The notes: generated from the sequence alone by a model not told the origin. A stretch of 64,000 bases of DNA from Planctomycetota bacterium (GCA_003696675.1 RFGH01000229.1:27296-91295); one strand, 5' to 3'; counted from the first letter of the stretch, positions 33,569-42,137 are shown. Translations and numbers: made by a program.

Positions 33569-33596
33569 TTGCCCTCGCTCCAGAGGGGGCTAGGAT
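33569..33596 (+). promoter_or_regulatory. Predicted rpsL promoter
   Basis: TTGCCC (33569-33574), a 16-base spacer, TAGGAT (33591-33596), 58 bases before the rpsL start. A moderate match to sigma-70. Confidence 0.45.
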
Positions 33597-33653
33597 TCCC
33601 GCCCGGTCCAGAGCGGCCGGACCGCCCGCGGTGGGCCGAGACTGAGGACACCT

Positions 33654-34028
33654 ATGCCGACCATCAACCAGCTGATCCGCAAGCCGCGCAAGACCCCGAC
33701 CGTCAAGTCGAAGGTCCGCGATCTCGAGTCGTGCCCCCAGCGTCGCGGTGTGTGCCTCTCGGTCAAGACGACCACACCCAAGAAGCCCAACTCCGCGCTC
33801 CGGAAGATCGCGCGTGTGCGACTGTCCAACGGGAAGGAAGTCACCGCCTACATCGGCGGCGAGGGCCACAACCTCCAGGAGCACTCGATCGTGCTCGTCC
33901 GCGGCGGCCGCGTCCGCGACCTTCCCGGTGTGCGGTACCACATCGTGCGTGGTGCGCTCGACACCCTTGGCGTCGACGGACGCAAGCAGGGTCGCTCGAA
34001 GTACGGCGCGAAGAAGGGCAAGAAGTAA
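33654..34028 (+). CDS. rpsL: 30S ribosomal protein S12 (uS12)
   Basis: 124 residues. It shapes the decoding centre of the small subunit. The invariant [44 protein letters not shown] and the lysine-rich C-terminus are present, with the streptomycin-interaction lysine of TPKKPNS unchanged. AGGAC lies 5-6 bases before the ATG. A strong terminator separates it from rpsG, and fusA/tuf do not follow within the window. Confidence 0.97.
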   Translation: MPTINQLIRKPRKTPTVKSKVRDLESCPQRRGVCLSVKTTTPKKPNSALRKIARVRLSNGKEVTAYIGGEGHNLQEHSIVLVRGGRVRDLPGVRYHIVRGALDTLGVDGRKQGRSKYGAKKGKK

Positions 34029-34046
34029 TCCCCCGATCCACCCGTG

Positions 34047-34070
34047 ACGCCCCGGTGTCGGGGCGTTTTT
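34047..34070 (+). terminator. Intrinsic terminator between rpsL and rpsG
   Basis: An 8-bp stem ACGCCCCG/CGGGGCGT with a GTGT loop and a TTTTT run. Strong. Confidence 0.9.
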
Positions 34071-34163
34071 CGTCCAAAATAGTCTTACGAGGCAAGTAAT
34101 CGGCATCGAGCCGGTGAACAGAGCCGGGGGCACCCGGCAGATGAGCCAGGAGAACACAGCAGC

Positions 34164-34658
34164 ATGGCAGGCCGCATCACAGCTTCGGAAACGCAGCTCC
34201 GTCCCGATCCGCGTTTCAACGATAAGGTCCTTTCCAAGTTCATCAACTGCGTCATGCGTGACGGCAAGAAGTCCGTCGCTCTCCGAGTGGTCTACAACGC
34301 GATGGACGAGATCGAGGCCAAGCTCAAGAAGTACACCGGCGACGACAAACCCCAGAACTCTCTCGAAGTCTTCCACAAGGCGGTCTCCAATGTGAAGCCA
34401 TATGTGGAGGTCCGATCGAAGCGCATCGGCGGTGCGAACTATCAGGTTCCGCTGCCCGTCAAGAGCAACCGCCAGCAATCCCTGGCGTTCCGCTGGATCA
34501 TCGAGGCCGCCCGCAGCGAGAAGGGCCGCCCCATGCACCTCAAGCTTGCCGATGAGCTGTGGGCCGCGGCCCGCGGCGAGGGCAAGGCGATGACCACCCG
34601 CGACCAGACCCACCGCATGGCCGAGGCCAACAAGGCCTTCGCCCACTTCGCCAAGTAA
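34164..34658 (+). CDS. rpsG: 30S ribosomal protein S7 (uS7)
   Basis: 164 residues, slightly longer than the usual ~156. It nucleates assembly of the 30S head. Conserved segments: [57 protein letters not shown] and the C-terminal [25 protein letters not shown] precedes the ATG. It has its own terminator, so with the rpsL terminator upstream it may depend on readthrough or on a promoter in 34071-34163. Confidence 0.97.
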   Translation: MAGRITASETQLRPDPRFNDKVLSKFINCVMRDGKKSVALRVVYNAMDEIEAKLKKYTGDDKPQNSLEVFHKAVSNVKPYVEVRSKRIGGANYQVPLPVKSNRQQSLAFRWIIEAARSEKGRPMHLKLADELWAAARGEGKAMTTRDQTHRMAEANKAFAHFAK

Positions 34659-34686
34659 GCGGCGGACGGAATCCCAAATACGATTG

Positions 34687-34711
34687 ACCCGGGCTATGCG
34701 CCCGGGTTTTT
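34687..34711 (+). terminator. Intrinsic terminator of rpsG
   Basis: An 8-bp stem ACCCGGGC/GCCCGGGT with a TATGC loop and a TTTTT run. Confidence 0.9.
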
Positions 34712-34759
34712 CGTTGGACATCCGCGAACCGCCGCCCGTCCTGCGTCGGTATTTCGTTC

Positions 34760-35965
34760 ATGCCAATCAAACGAGTGCGCCGGCTGGTCCGGTGGTCCAT
34801 GGTCTGGCTCGTCCTGACCTCGGCCATGGTCTGTCTGGATGCGGGCGTGTGGGTCTTCCATCTCGACGGGCCGATCCGTCCGGTCGCCAATGTTGCGAAC
34901 ATGCTCACCGCTCCCGGCCGCATGGTCTTGCGGGCATTGGTGGGTGGCGGTGCCCGGGTTGACATCCTCTGGATCATCGTGGTGAACGCGGTGTCATGGG
35001 CGGTCTATCTGCTGACGCTGTGGGGCGCGACGGCGATCTGGCGACGCATGGTATCGTCGAACGGCGATGGCGCCGCGGCCACGACCGACACATCCAGGCG
35101 AGCGTTTCTGGCGAAAGGGGGGCTCGGTGTCGCCGGGTTCGGTCTGTCGGCCGCGCCCGCGTATGCCACCGTCGCCGAACCGTGGGATCTGCAAGTGGAC
35201 CGCATCACCGTGCCGATCCGGGACCTGCCGCCGGAGCTTGACGGGATGCGGGTGGTGCAGATCTCCGACACGCACATGGGCCCGCGCATCCCGCGGTCGT
35301 TCATCGCGTCTGCGGTGGAACGCGCGATCGGGCTCAGGCCCGATCTGGTTGCGCTGACAGGCGATTACGCCTGCATCAGCGAGGCGTACATCGCCGACGC
35401 AGTGGAGGTGCTCGCCCCGCTCGTGGGCGCGGCCCGCTTCGGCGTGGTCGGGGTCCTGGGCAATCACGATCACTGGCTGAATGGCCCGCGGATCGCACAG
35501 CTGATGTCCGATCTCGGCATCCGCATGATCGACAATGACCGCGTCTTCCTGTCGCCGGGCGGGATGAGCGACGAGTGCGCGCCCGATGCGCTCTGCATTG
35601 CCGGGCTCGGCGATCTCATCGGCGACACGGTGCGACCGGACCGTGCGTTCCGGGCTATTCCCGATGGAACGCCCAGACTTGCCCTGGCGCACCATCCCGA
35701 CACCGCCGAACTTCCGGAGTTTGCGCCGGGGATCGCGCCCCGCGTCGATCTCATGCTCTGCGGGCACACGCACGGCGGCCAGGTGAAACTGCCGTTCCTG
35801 GGCACGCCCGCGATCCCGAGCGACTACGGGGACAAGTACGCGTCCGGCATGGTGCAAGGCCCGTCCTGCCGCGTGTTCGTCTCGAAGGGCGTGGGCATGT
35901 CGATCCTGCCGGTGCGGTTCCGGGTGCCGCCCGAGATCAACCTGATCACGCTGGTCCGCGCCTGA
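34760..35965 (+). CDS. Membrane-anchored metallophosphoesterase (YaeI-like)
   Basis: 401 residues. Two membrane spans (~10-30 and ~75-95) come first, then an internal twin-arginine-like stretch (SRRAFLAKGGLGVAGFGL, from ~residue 112) that may be a third span. The calcineurin-like phosphoesterase domain follows: ISDTHMG, LTGDYA, GNHDHW, HHPDTAE and GHTHGG supply the dinuclear metal ligands. It resembles YaeI-type enzymes acting on lipid phosphodiesters or pyrophosphates at the outer face of the membrane. The stop abuts the convergent GNAT gene. Confidence 0.9.
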   Translation: MPIKRVRRLVRWSMVWLVLTSAMVCLDAGVWVFHLDGPIRPVANVANMLTAPGRMVLRALVGGGARVDILWIIVVNAVSWAVYLLTLWGATAIWRRMVSSNGDGAAATTDTSRRAFLAKGGLGVAGFGLSAAPAYATVAEPWDLQVDRITVPIRDLPPELDGMRVVQISDTHMGPRIPRSFIASAVERAIGLRPDLVALTGDYACISEAYIADAVEVLAPLVGAARFGVVGVLGNHDHWLNGPRIAQLMSDLGIRMIDNDRVFLSPGGMSDECAPDALCIAGLGDLIGDTVRPDRAFRAIPDGTPRLALAHHPDTAELPEFAPGIAPRVDLMLCGHTHGGQVKLPFLGTPAIPSDYGDKYASGMVQGPSCRVFVSKGVGMSILPVRFRVPPEINLITLVRA

Positions 35966-36640
35966 TCAGGCCGATTCGGACACCACCCGGCGATGGTTGA
36001 CGCAGTCCCACTCGTCGCTCATCACGCCCCAGCCGAGCCGGTCGGTCGGGCCGTGGCCCTCGACGTAGTAGTCCTGCCGCTGGCGGACCTCGGGCGTGAG
36101 ACCCAGGCGCTCGGGGATCCTGCTGGACGGGACGTTGGCCGACGAGCAGTAGATCCGCACGCGCCGCAGCCCGAGCCCGCCGGCGTTCGGGTCGCCCAAC
36201 GCCCACGACAGGACGCGGGCGCACGCTTCGCTCGCGTAGCCCCGCCCGACGCGGTCATATCGGATCCAGTAGCCGGTCTCGCAAGATGCGGTGTCGCGCC
36301 GGATGTCATGCACGCCGGTGCCACCGAGGAACTCGCCGGTCGCCTTGTCAAAAATCCCCACACCGATGTTGTTGAACTTCTCGCCGCCGGACTGGGCGAG
36401 CATCTGTTCGGCGATGTACTTCGTGGTGAACGCGACCGATGTGTGTCCCGTGGCCCACGGCATCCAAGGCAGCAGGTGGTCGAGCGATGCCCGGATCGCT
36501 TCGAGCAACGCCGGCGCGTCTTCCAGCGTGTAGGCCCGGATGAGCAGCCGGCCGGTCTCCAGCCGGCAGTTGACCGGCTCGGGTGCGGTCCAGCCGAGCC
36601 CGGGCTTAGGGAAGTTGCGTTCGCTGGCGCATCGGGTCAT
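35966..36640 (-). CDS. GNAT-family N-acetyltransferase (RimJ/RimL-like)
   Basis: 224 residues. The region after residue ~25 (RLETGRLLIRAYTLEDAPALLEAIRASLDHL) and GTGVHDIRRDTASCETGYWI, with the acetyl-CoA loop RVGRGYASEACARVLSWAL, match the RimJ/RimL-type acetyltransferase fold. It probably acetylates protein N-termini or small amines; the substrate is unknown. The start at 36640 lies head to head with the ThiF-like gene with almost no space between them. The ribosome-binding site is weak (AGGAG about 13 bases upstream). Confidence 0.86.
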   Translation of the reverse strand: MTRCASERNFPKPGLGWTAPEPVNCRLETGRLLIRAYTLEDAPALLEAIRASLDHLLPWMPWATGHTSVAFTTKYIAEQMLAQSGGEKFNNIGVGIFDKATGEFLGGTGVHDIRRDTASCETGYWIRYDRVGRGYASEACARVLSWALGDPNAGGLGLRRVRIYCSSANVPSSRIPERLGLTPEVRQRQDYYVEGHGPTDRLGWGVMSDEWDCVNHRRVVSESA

Positions 36641-36668
36641 GGCGGCAGGATATCTCCTACGGTTCGGC

Positions 36669-37721
36669 GTGGAACGCGATCTGTCCCGATATGCCCGCCA
36701 GACCGTCCTGCCCGGCATCGGGCGGGCCGGTCAGCAGCGTCTGCTCGACGCCCACGCGGCGATCGTGGGCTGCGGCACGCTGGGATGCGTCATCGCGGAT
36801 CAACTCTGCCGGGCGGGTGTGGGGCGGCTGACGATCGTCGACCGCGACCTCGTCGAGCCGGGCAACCTTCAGCGCCAGGTGCTCTTCGACCAGGCCGACG
36901 CCGACGCGAGGCTGCCCAAGGCCGAGGCCGCCCGGACACGCCTGGCCGAGATCAACCCCGACGTGCGCACTGAGGCGGTAATCGCCGATCTCCGCCCGTC
37001 GAACGCCGAGCGGGTGATCCTGGACGGCCCGCACGGCCGCCCGGGTGTCATCCTCGACGGCACGGACAACTTTGAAACCCGGTTCCTGCTCAACGACCTG
37101 AGCGTGAAGCACACGGTGCCCTATGTCTACGCGGGTGTGGTTGGGACACGGGCGATGCGGGCGGTGTTCCGCCCCGGTGTCGGCCCGTGCCTGCGCTGCG
37201 TGTTCGACCGACCGCCCGCCCCGGGCAGTCAGCCGACCTGCGAGACGGCCGGGGTGCTCGCGCCAGCGGCCGCGATGATCGGGGCGATGCAGGCCGCCGA
37301 GGCGATCAAGCTGCTGGTCGGTTCCGACGCGGTCGCGACCGGTCTGGTCGAGCTGGACGCCTGGACCGGGATGCACCGCTCGGTGGACCTGACCCGGTCG
37401 GCGGACCCAGCCTGCCCCTGCTGCGTCGGGCGGGTTTTCGAGCATCTGGAGGCTCCGGACCCCGACGCCGCCGCCCTGTGCGGCCGCAACGCCGTTCAGG
37501 TGATGCCCGCGGGCAACGGGCACCGGATCGACCTGGACACGCTTGCGGCGGCGCTGCAGGGCGTGGGGGCGGTCAGCCGGACGCCTTTCATGGTCCGGGC
37601 TGGATTGGATGAGCATCCTGGGGTCACGCTGTCGGTGTTCCGGGACGGGCGGGCGGTGATCGAGGGGGTCGAGGACACATCCCGGGCTCGGGCGCTCTAC
37701 GCTCGGTATGTCGGGGCCTGA
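36669..37721 (+). CDS. ThiF/MoeB-family sulfur-carrier adenylyltransferase
   Basis: 350 residues from the GTG at 36669 (VERDLSRYARQ..), which fits the family N-terminus; an ATG at 36639 is the alternative (360 residues). It adenylates the C-terminal glycine of ThiS/MoaD-type carriers. Motifs: AAIVGCGTLGCVIADQLCRAGVG (nucleotide loop), RDLVEPGNLQRQVLF, DGTDNFETRFLLND, and zinc Cys pairs CLRCVF and CPCC. A C-terminal segment after the zinc site could be a degenerate rhodanese or carrier-like domain. No moa or thi partner lies next to it. Confidence 0.88.
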   Translation: MERDLSRYARQTVLPGIGRAGQQRLLDAHAAIVGCGTLGCVIADQLCRAGVGRLTIVDRDLVEPGNLQRQVLFDQADADARLPKAEAARTRLAEINPDVRTEAVIADLRPSNAERVILDGPHGRPGVILDGTDNFETRFLLNDLSVKHTVPYVYAGVVGTRAMRAVFRPGVGPCLRCVFDRPPAPGSQPTCETAGVLAPAAAMIGAMQAAEAIKLLVGSDAVATGLVELDAWTGMHRSVDLTRSADPACPCCVGRVFEHLEAPDPDAAALCGRNAVQVMPAGNGHRIDLDTLAAALQGVGAVSRTPFMVRAGLDEHPGVTLSVFRDGRAVIEGVEDTSRARALYARYVGA

Positions 37722-37754
37722 CCGCAGGATCGCCCCGCTCCAGGAGTGACACCG

Positions 37755-38303
37755 ATGACGACCGGACAGACCACGATGACGATGGGCGAGCTGCTGATCC
37801 TGACCATGGGACGCACGCTGGGGCTGGCCAAAGGCTTGCTCGGAGGGATCGACGCAGCTGACTTCGCCCGCCAGCCGGTCGGCAAGGATGGGCAGCGGGT
37901 CGACACGAATCATCCGGCGTTCGTGTACGGCCATCTTGCCCTCTATCCCGCCCGCGTGCTGGGCATGCTGGGGATGGATGCTTCGGATATCGCCTGCCCG
38001 GCGTCCTATGACGCGCTCTTCGCAGCGGGCGTTCAGTGCGAGGACGACCCGAGCGGGACGAAGTACCCGCCTATGGACGAGCTGGTCACGAAGTTCGACG
38101 CGGCGTACGCGCGGCTTGTCGAAGTGGTCAAGGGCGTCGACGATGCCGCGCTCAGCGCCCCGATCCAGGGCAACGACCGCTACAGAGAGGTGTTCGGCAC
38201 GGTCGGCGGCGCGGCGTCGTTCATGATGCACGACCATCTGATGTTCCACCTGGGGCAGGTCAGCGCGTGGCGCCGGATGATGGGGCTCGGCTCGGTGATG
38301 TGA
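37755..38303 (+). CDS. DinB-superfamily protein (DUF1993/DUF1569-like)
   Basis: 182 residues, a four-helix-bundle protein. Likely metal-binding histidines occur in FVYGHLALYPARVLGML and MMHDHLMFHLGQVSAWRRMMGL, the typical C-terminal DinB motif. AGGAG lies 8 bases before the ATG at 37755. Members of the superfamily include thiol-dependent transferases, but this one cannot be assigned a reaction. It follows the E1-like gene by 33 bases. Confidence 0.78.
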   Translation: MTTGQTTMTMGELLILTMGRTLGLAKGLLGGIDAADFARQPVGKDGQRVDTNHPAFVYGHLALYPARVLGMLGMDASDIACPASYDALFAAGVQCEDDPSGTKYPPMDELVTKFDAAYARLVEVVKGVDDAALSAPIQGNDRYREVFGTVGGAASFMMHDHLMFHLGQVSAWRRMMGLGSVM

Positions 38304-38304
38304 T

Positions 38305-39018
38305 TCAGACCGAGACGCTGTCCTCACGGACGAACGGGTTCGTGAGCTTCTCTCGACCGATCTGCGTGGCCGGGCCGTGGCCGGGCAGGGCAATGGTGTC
38401 ATCGGGCAGCGTGTAGAGCTTTCCACGGATCGATTTGGCGAGCGTGGCGAAGTCCGAGCCGGGGAAGTCGTGGCGTCCGATGGAGCCGGCGAACAGGGTG
38501 TCGCCCACGATGGCGGTGGGCGAACGCTTGTGGACCAGCGAGATGCCGCCGGGCGAGTGGCCCGGGGTGTGTAGGACGGTCCACTCCTCTCCGGCCAATG
38601 CCAGAACCTCGCCGTCTCTGAGCAGGCGGTCCGGGGTCGGCCCGGTGATCTCGAGCCCGTAGCCGGCCGACAGGTTGAGGATGGGGTCGTTGAGCCAGTC
38701 CGCTTCGGCTTCGTGGATCCAGATGGGGGTGTGGGGAAATCGTCGACGGAAGGCCAGCAGACCCGCGATGTGATCCAGATGGGCATGCGTGAGGACGACG
38801 GCCTCGGGCTCCAGTTGCAGGCGATCGATCTCGTCGAGCAGGGGTTTGGGTTCGAAACCCACATCCGCGACCCAGCAGGGATCGCCCGGCTTGGGGTCGG
38901 CGGGACAGACGATGTAGCAGTTCGTCTGGAAGGGTCCGAGCACGACGGTGCGGATTTCGGGGCGATTTTCCGGGCTGGCCTCGGCTGGTCCGGTGGTGGG
39001 GGGTGGAACCTCGGTCAT
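38305..39018 (-). CDS. MBL-fold metallo-hydrolase (glyoxalase II-like)
   Basis: 237 residues. The zinc-binding motif LTHAHLDHIAG, then LHTPGHSPGG and GDTLFAGSIGRHDFPGSD, are those of the glyoxalase II-type MBL family; FQTNCYIV near the N-terminus is also typical. It probably hydrolyses a thioester such as a glutathione or other thiol adduct. The start at 39018 has no clear ribosome-binding site and lies in the short divergent region shared with the cupin gene. Its stop is next to the convergent DinB-like gene. Confidence 0.9.
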   Translation of the reverse strand: MTEVPPPTTGPAEASPENRPEIRTVVLGPFQTNCYIVCPADPKPGDPCWVADVGFEPKPLLDEIDRLQLEPEAVVLTHAHLDHIAGLLAFRRRFPHTPIWIHEAEADWLNDPILNLSAGYGLEITGPTPDRLLRDGEVLALAGEEWTVLHTPGHSPGGISLVHKRSPTAIVGDTLFAGSIGRHDFPGSDFATLAKSIRGKLYTLPDDTIALPGHGPATQIGREKLTNPFVREDSVSV

Positions 39019-39086
39019 GGGTCATGGTAATCTGTGGAGACGGCCCGAGCAGGAATGGGCCGAACATCTGTGCAGGGAGCCCGAGT

Positions 39087-39479
39087 TTGAGCACGACGAG
39101 AACGCCGCTGATCCGCAACATTGACGAAACGCCCCGGACTCCGGTCCAAATGGACGGCGTTCAGGGGGCGAGCATGGCGGTCATGGTGGGGCGGGCGGAC
39201 GGGGCACCGCACTTTGCGCTGCGTCAGTTCGCGGTTGAGCCGGGGGGGCACACGCCCCGCCACCAGCACGATTACGAGCACGAGGTGTTCGTGGTCTCGG
39301 GCGAGGGCACGGTGTTTCTGGGAGGCCGGGAGAACCCGATCCGCGGGGGTGATGTGATCTATGTCCCCGCAAACGAGGAGCATCAGTTCCGATCAAAGCA
39401 AGACCAGCCCGGGCCGCTGCGTTTCCTCTGCATGGTGCCGATCGAGCAGAACTGCGGCGGGCCAGTTCCGGGCAGTTGA
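39087..39479 (+). CDS. Cupin-domain protein
   Basis: 130 residues from the TTG at 39087, with AGGGAG 7 bases upstream. Cupin motif 1 is GGHTPRHQHDYEHEVFVVSGEG (His, His and Glu metal ligands) and motif 2 is VIYVPANEEHQFR. It is a small single-domain beta-barrel metalloprotein. The substrate is unknown; roles in sensing or dioxygenation are both possible. Divergent from the MBL hydrolase. Confidence 0.88.
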   Translation: MSTTRTPLIRNIDETPRTPVQMDGVQGASMAVMVGRADGAPHFALRQFAVEPGGHTPRHQHDYEHEVFVVSGEGTVFLGGRENPIRGGDVIYVPANEEHQFRSKQDQPGPLRFLCMVPIEQNCGGPVPGS

Positions 39480-39486
39480 AAGAGCG

Positions 39487-39503
39487 CCCGCATCGGATGC
39501 GGG
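39487..39503 (+). promoter_or_regulatory. Hairpin abutting the ribosome-binding site of the next gene
   Basis: CCCGCAT-CGG-ATGCGGG, a 7-bp stem ending where GGAAGGAG begins. It may tune translation of the gene at 39516 or mark the 3' end of the cupin mRNA. Confidence 0.4.
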
Positions 39504-39515
39504 AAGGAGTCACGC

Positions 39516-40484
39516 ATGGACGACCAGAACGGCATTGCGCCCGCGTGGATCGCGGCGATCTATGGATCGCTCGGCGTGCTCTGCGGCGTGAGCGCGATCC
39601 GTGGCATTCTCTCCGATCACGAATCGTGGGTGCTCGTGGGGTTGCTCGGCCTGGTCGTGGTGCTGAGCACCTTCCCTATTGCGGTCCGTCGGCAGGGATC
39701 GACTGCCACGGGGGGCGTCAAGGCCGAGCAGGAACTGCACGAGGTAAGGACCCAGCTACGCCAGCTCGTGCGGGCGATCGAGAGTCTGCAGGAGACGATG
39801 GTTCTCTCCGACGACGCTCGGCGGACGCTGAACCGCGCGCGTGAGCGTGAGCTCTTGCTGAAGGCGATCCAGGAAGACATCGACTCGGAGGACTGGGACG
39901 CTGCGATGGTCCTGATCCGTGAGCTGGCCGAGCGATTCGGGTACCGTACCGAAGCGGAGGAGTTCCGTCGGCGTGTCGAGACGGCGCGGTTTACCACGAT
40001 GGACCGGCGGGTCAATGAATCGCTCCGCGTGCTGGATGGCATGATCGCCCGCGCGGCCTGGGATGAGGCGATGAACGAGGCATCGAGGATCGCGCGGCTT
40101 TTCCCCGACTCTCCCAAGGTCGAGGGGTTGCGTCACCGTGTTTCGGCCGCACGCGATCGTTACAAGCTCGATCTCGAGCGTCGGTTTCTCCGCGCCGCTC
40201 AGGATGATCGGGTCGAGGAGGCGATGGAGCTCCTCAAGCAGCTCGATCAATATCTCACCGAGGCCGAGGGCGAGCAGTTCCGCGAGGTGGCCCGGGGCGT
40301 GATTGGCAAGGCGCGGGACAACCTGGGGGCGGAGTTCAAGCTTTGCATCCAGGACCGCATGTGGGAGCGGGCGGCCGAACTCGGCGAGCGAATTATCGAG
40401 GAGTTTCCCAACTCTCGGATGGCCCAGGAAGTCCGTGAGATGATCGACCAGATTCGTGAGCGTGCGGCCGGTGTCAGGGGTTAG
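39516..40484 (+). CDS. Membrane-anchored helical-repeat (TPR-like) protein
   Basis: 322 residues. Two membrane spans near the N-terminus (~8-28 and ~38-56) are followed by a long cytoplasmic all-helical part with coiled-coil character (ELHEVRTQLRQLVRAIESLQE) and repeated pairs of helices (DWDAAMVLIRELAERF, AWDEAMNEASRIARLFPDSP, MWERAAELGERIIEEFPNS). These resemble degenerate TPRs, suggesting a scaffold. GGAAGGAG precedes the ATG. No family name recognised. The 3' end overlaps the convergent lspA by 11 bases. Confidence 0.82.
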   Translation: MDDQNGIAPAWIAAIYGSLGVLCGVSAIRGILSDHESWVLVGLLGLVVVLSTFPIAVRRQGSTATGGVKAEQELHEVRTQLRQLVRAIESLQETMVLSDDARRTLNRARERELLLKAIQEDIDSEDWDAAMVLIRELAERFGYRTEAEEFRRRVETARFTTMDRRVNESLRVLDGMIARAAWDEAMNEASRIARLFPDSPKVEGLRHRVSAARDRYKLDLERRFLRAAQDDRVEEAMELLKQLDQYLTEAEGEQFREVARGVIGKARDNLGAEFKLCIQDRMWERAAELGERIIEEFPNSRMAQEVREMIDQIRERAAGVRG

Positions 40485-41112
40485 GCTGCGCGGGTTCCGG
40501 GCTCTTGCTCGTGTCCGGCGCGTCGGGCTTGCGCCATGTATAAATCACGAGGATCCCGATGCCGACCAGCAGGAACGCGTCGGCGATGTTGCTCACATAG
40601 GGCCAGAGTTCGTTGGAACCGCCCGGCCAGGACAGACCGAAGGGCAGAAGGACCCCGGGCAGCGGATGAAGAAAGTCTCGCACGCATGCGAACAGAACAC
40701 GGTCGTACAGGTTCCCGAGCCCGCCCGAAACGACGAGCGCCAGTGCGACATGGGCCCATCGGTCGCGTGCGTCGGTCTTTTTGGAGAAAATCCAGGTCGC
40801 TAGCGATAACGCGAACAGCGTGAAGATGACAAAGAACCACCGCTTGCCGGCGCCGATCCCGAACACGGCCCCCGGGTTGAGCACCAGCGTGAGTTCGAGG
40901 ACGCTCGGAATCACGACGATCGGATCGTGCGGCGGGATGAGCGAGCCGAGGTTGGTGGCGGCCATCACCTCTTCACGGCGGATGCTCACCGGCGTATCGG
41001 CGATGTGTGCGAACGCGGCCGACTTGGACCACAGATCGATCACCAGTCCTGCGGCGGTTGTGCCGAGAAACAGGGCCCAGGCTTTCGTGCTGCGTCCGGC
41101 CGGGCGGCTCAC
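40474..41112 (-). CDS. lspA: Lipoprotein signal peptidase (signal peptidase II)
   Basis: 212 residues with four membrane spans. It cleaves the signal peptide of diacylglyceryl-modified prolipoproteins. The two conserved regions with the catalytic aspartates are visible: GGLGNLYDRVLFACVRDF and YVSNIADAFLLVG. It is longer than most LspA (~160), with an extra extracytoplasmic loop after the first span. Its start overlaps the stop of the DksA-like gene by 4 bases. It would process the lipoproteins at 8979-11738 and 26575-27792. Confidence 0.93.
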   Translation of the reverse strand: MSRPAGRSTKAWALFLGTTAAGLVIDLWSKSAAFAHIADTPVSIRREEVMAATNLGSLIPPHDPIVVIPSVLELTLVLNPGAVFGIGAGKRWFFVIFTLFALSLATWIFSKKTDARDRWAHVALALVVSGGLGNLYDRVLFACVRDFLHPLPGVLLPFGLSWPGGSNELWPYVSNIADAFLLVGIGILVIYTWRKPDAPDTSKSPEPAQPNP

Positions 41113-42137
41113 GACGGCAGGCCCCGACGCTCGATCTCACGGGCCGCTTCGATGGTGTAGCGGGCCCACGGTAGCTCGTCGAGACGATCCTCGGGGATCG
41201 GCTGGCTGGTCAACTCGCACAGGCCGTAGGTGCCCTCCTCGATCCGCTTGAGCGCGTCGTCGATCTCCTTGATCAGGCGGCGATCCTTGGCGGCAAGATT
41301 GAGGCTGAGCGTCTGGTCGTAGCTGTCCGACCCCTGCTCGGCGATGTGCTGCGGGGTGTGGCTCAGGCCCCCGGTTCCCGAGCGGAGGGCCTCGTTCTCC
41401 ATACTCTCGACATCTCCGAACAGCTCGGCCCGCTTGGCGAGCAGGAGCAGGCGGTACTTCTCCAGCTTGGTCTTTGTCAGGGGAGATTTCTTGCGCTTTG
41501 ACTTCGGCTCATCGAAGATCGAGGTCTGTTTCGGCGCTTGGGGCCCCGATGGGATGAGCGGCTTGCCGAGCTTGGATCCAGGGCCGAGCAGCATCGGACG
41601 CTCGGGGATGACATACTTGGGCGGCTTGGACGCCTTGGGGCCGGGCTTTTTGGGTTGATCCACGACGGTGATGCCTTTGCGTCCGGACTTCTTCTTGGAC
41701 GCGTCGTCACCGGATGAGGCGGGCGTCGTGGCGGCAGGTTTCGGGGTCGCGTTATCTTCGGCCTTCTTGGGCGCCGGTGCCTTCGCAGCCGACTTCTTGG
41801 TCTGCTTCTTCGCGGTTGGTGCGGCGGGCTTGGGGTCCGTCGCCGCGGGTTCCTTGGCGGCTGACGGGATCTTCGGCGAGGACTTCTTCGGACTTGGCTT
41901 CGTCTTCGAACTTGGCTTGGTCGCGCCCGCCTTGGATCCCGCGGCTTTGGCCGGAGCCTTCTTGACGGCTGGCTTCTTCGTCGCTGGCTTCTTGGCGACC
42001 GGCTTCTTGGTCGCCTTTTTCTTCGAGGCGGTCTTGGCAGTTGATTTCTTGGCGGTCCCCGGAGACGAGGCCGCCTTGGCGGACTTCTTCTTGACCGTCT
42101 TCTTCTCGGTCTTCTTCGCGGGGGTTTTCTTGGCCAA
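41109..42137 (-). CDS. DksA/TraR-like protein with histone H1-like Lys/Ala-rich N-terminus
   Basis: 342 residues from a TTG at 42137 (GAGAGGG about 10 bases upstream). Residues 1-~200 are low-complexity K/A/P/T repeats (KKPATKKPA, KKSAAKAPAPKK), like bacterial H1-type tails. Residues ~225-340 resemble DksA/TraR: an N-terminal helix (LTKTKLEKYRLLLLAKRAELFGDV), SDSYDQTLSLNLAAKDRRLIKEIDDALKRIEEGTYGLCELTSQPIPEDRL. Only one Cys of the usual zinc finger remains. It probably binds RNA polymerase or DNA. It is coupled to lspA by an ATGA overlap. Confidence 0.85.
   Translation of the reverse strand: MAKKTPAKKTEKKTVKKKSAKAASSPGTAKKSTAKTASKKKATKKPVAKKPATKKPAVKKAPAKAAGSKAGATKPSSKTKPSPKKSSPKIPSAAKEPAATDPKPAAPTAKKQTKKSAAKAPAPKKAEDNATPKPAATTPASSGDDASKKKSGRKGITVVDQPKKPGPKASKPPKYVIPERPMLLGPGSKLGKPLIPSGPQAPKQTSIFDEPKSKRKKSPLTKTKLEKYRLLLLAKRAELFGDVESMENEALRSGTGGLSHTPQHIAEQGSDSYDQTLSLNLAAKDRRLIKEIDDALKRIEEGTYGLCELTSQPIPEDRLDELPWARYTIEAAREIERRGLPS

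Noticed and set aside
36657..37800. A long minus-strand frame opposite the ThiF/MoeB-like gene
   Set aside because: The E1 nucleotide loop and zinc Cys pairs lie on the plus strand. The antisense frame is low-complexity Arg/Pro/His.
41500..42137. The K/A/P repeat region considered as a possible DNA tandem repeat or CRISPR-like array
   Set aside because: The units are irregular codon-level repeats encoding a low-complexity tail. There are no constant repeats with unique spacers. No CRISPR array was seen anywhere in the window.
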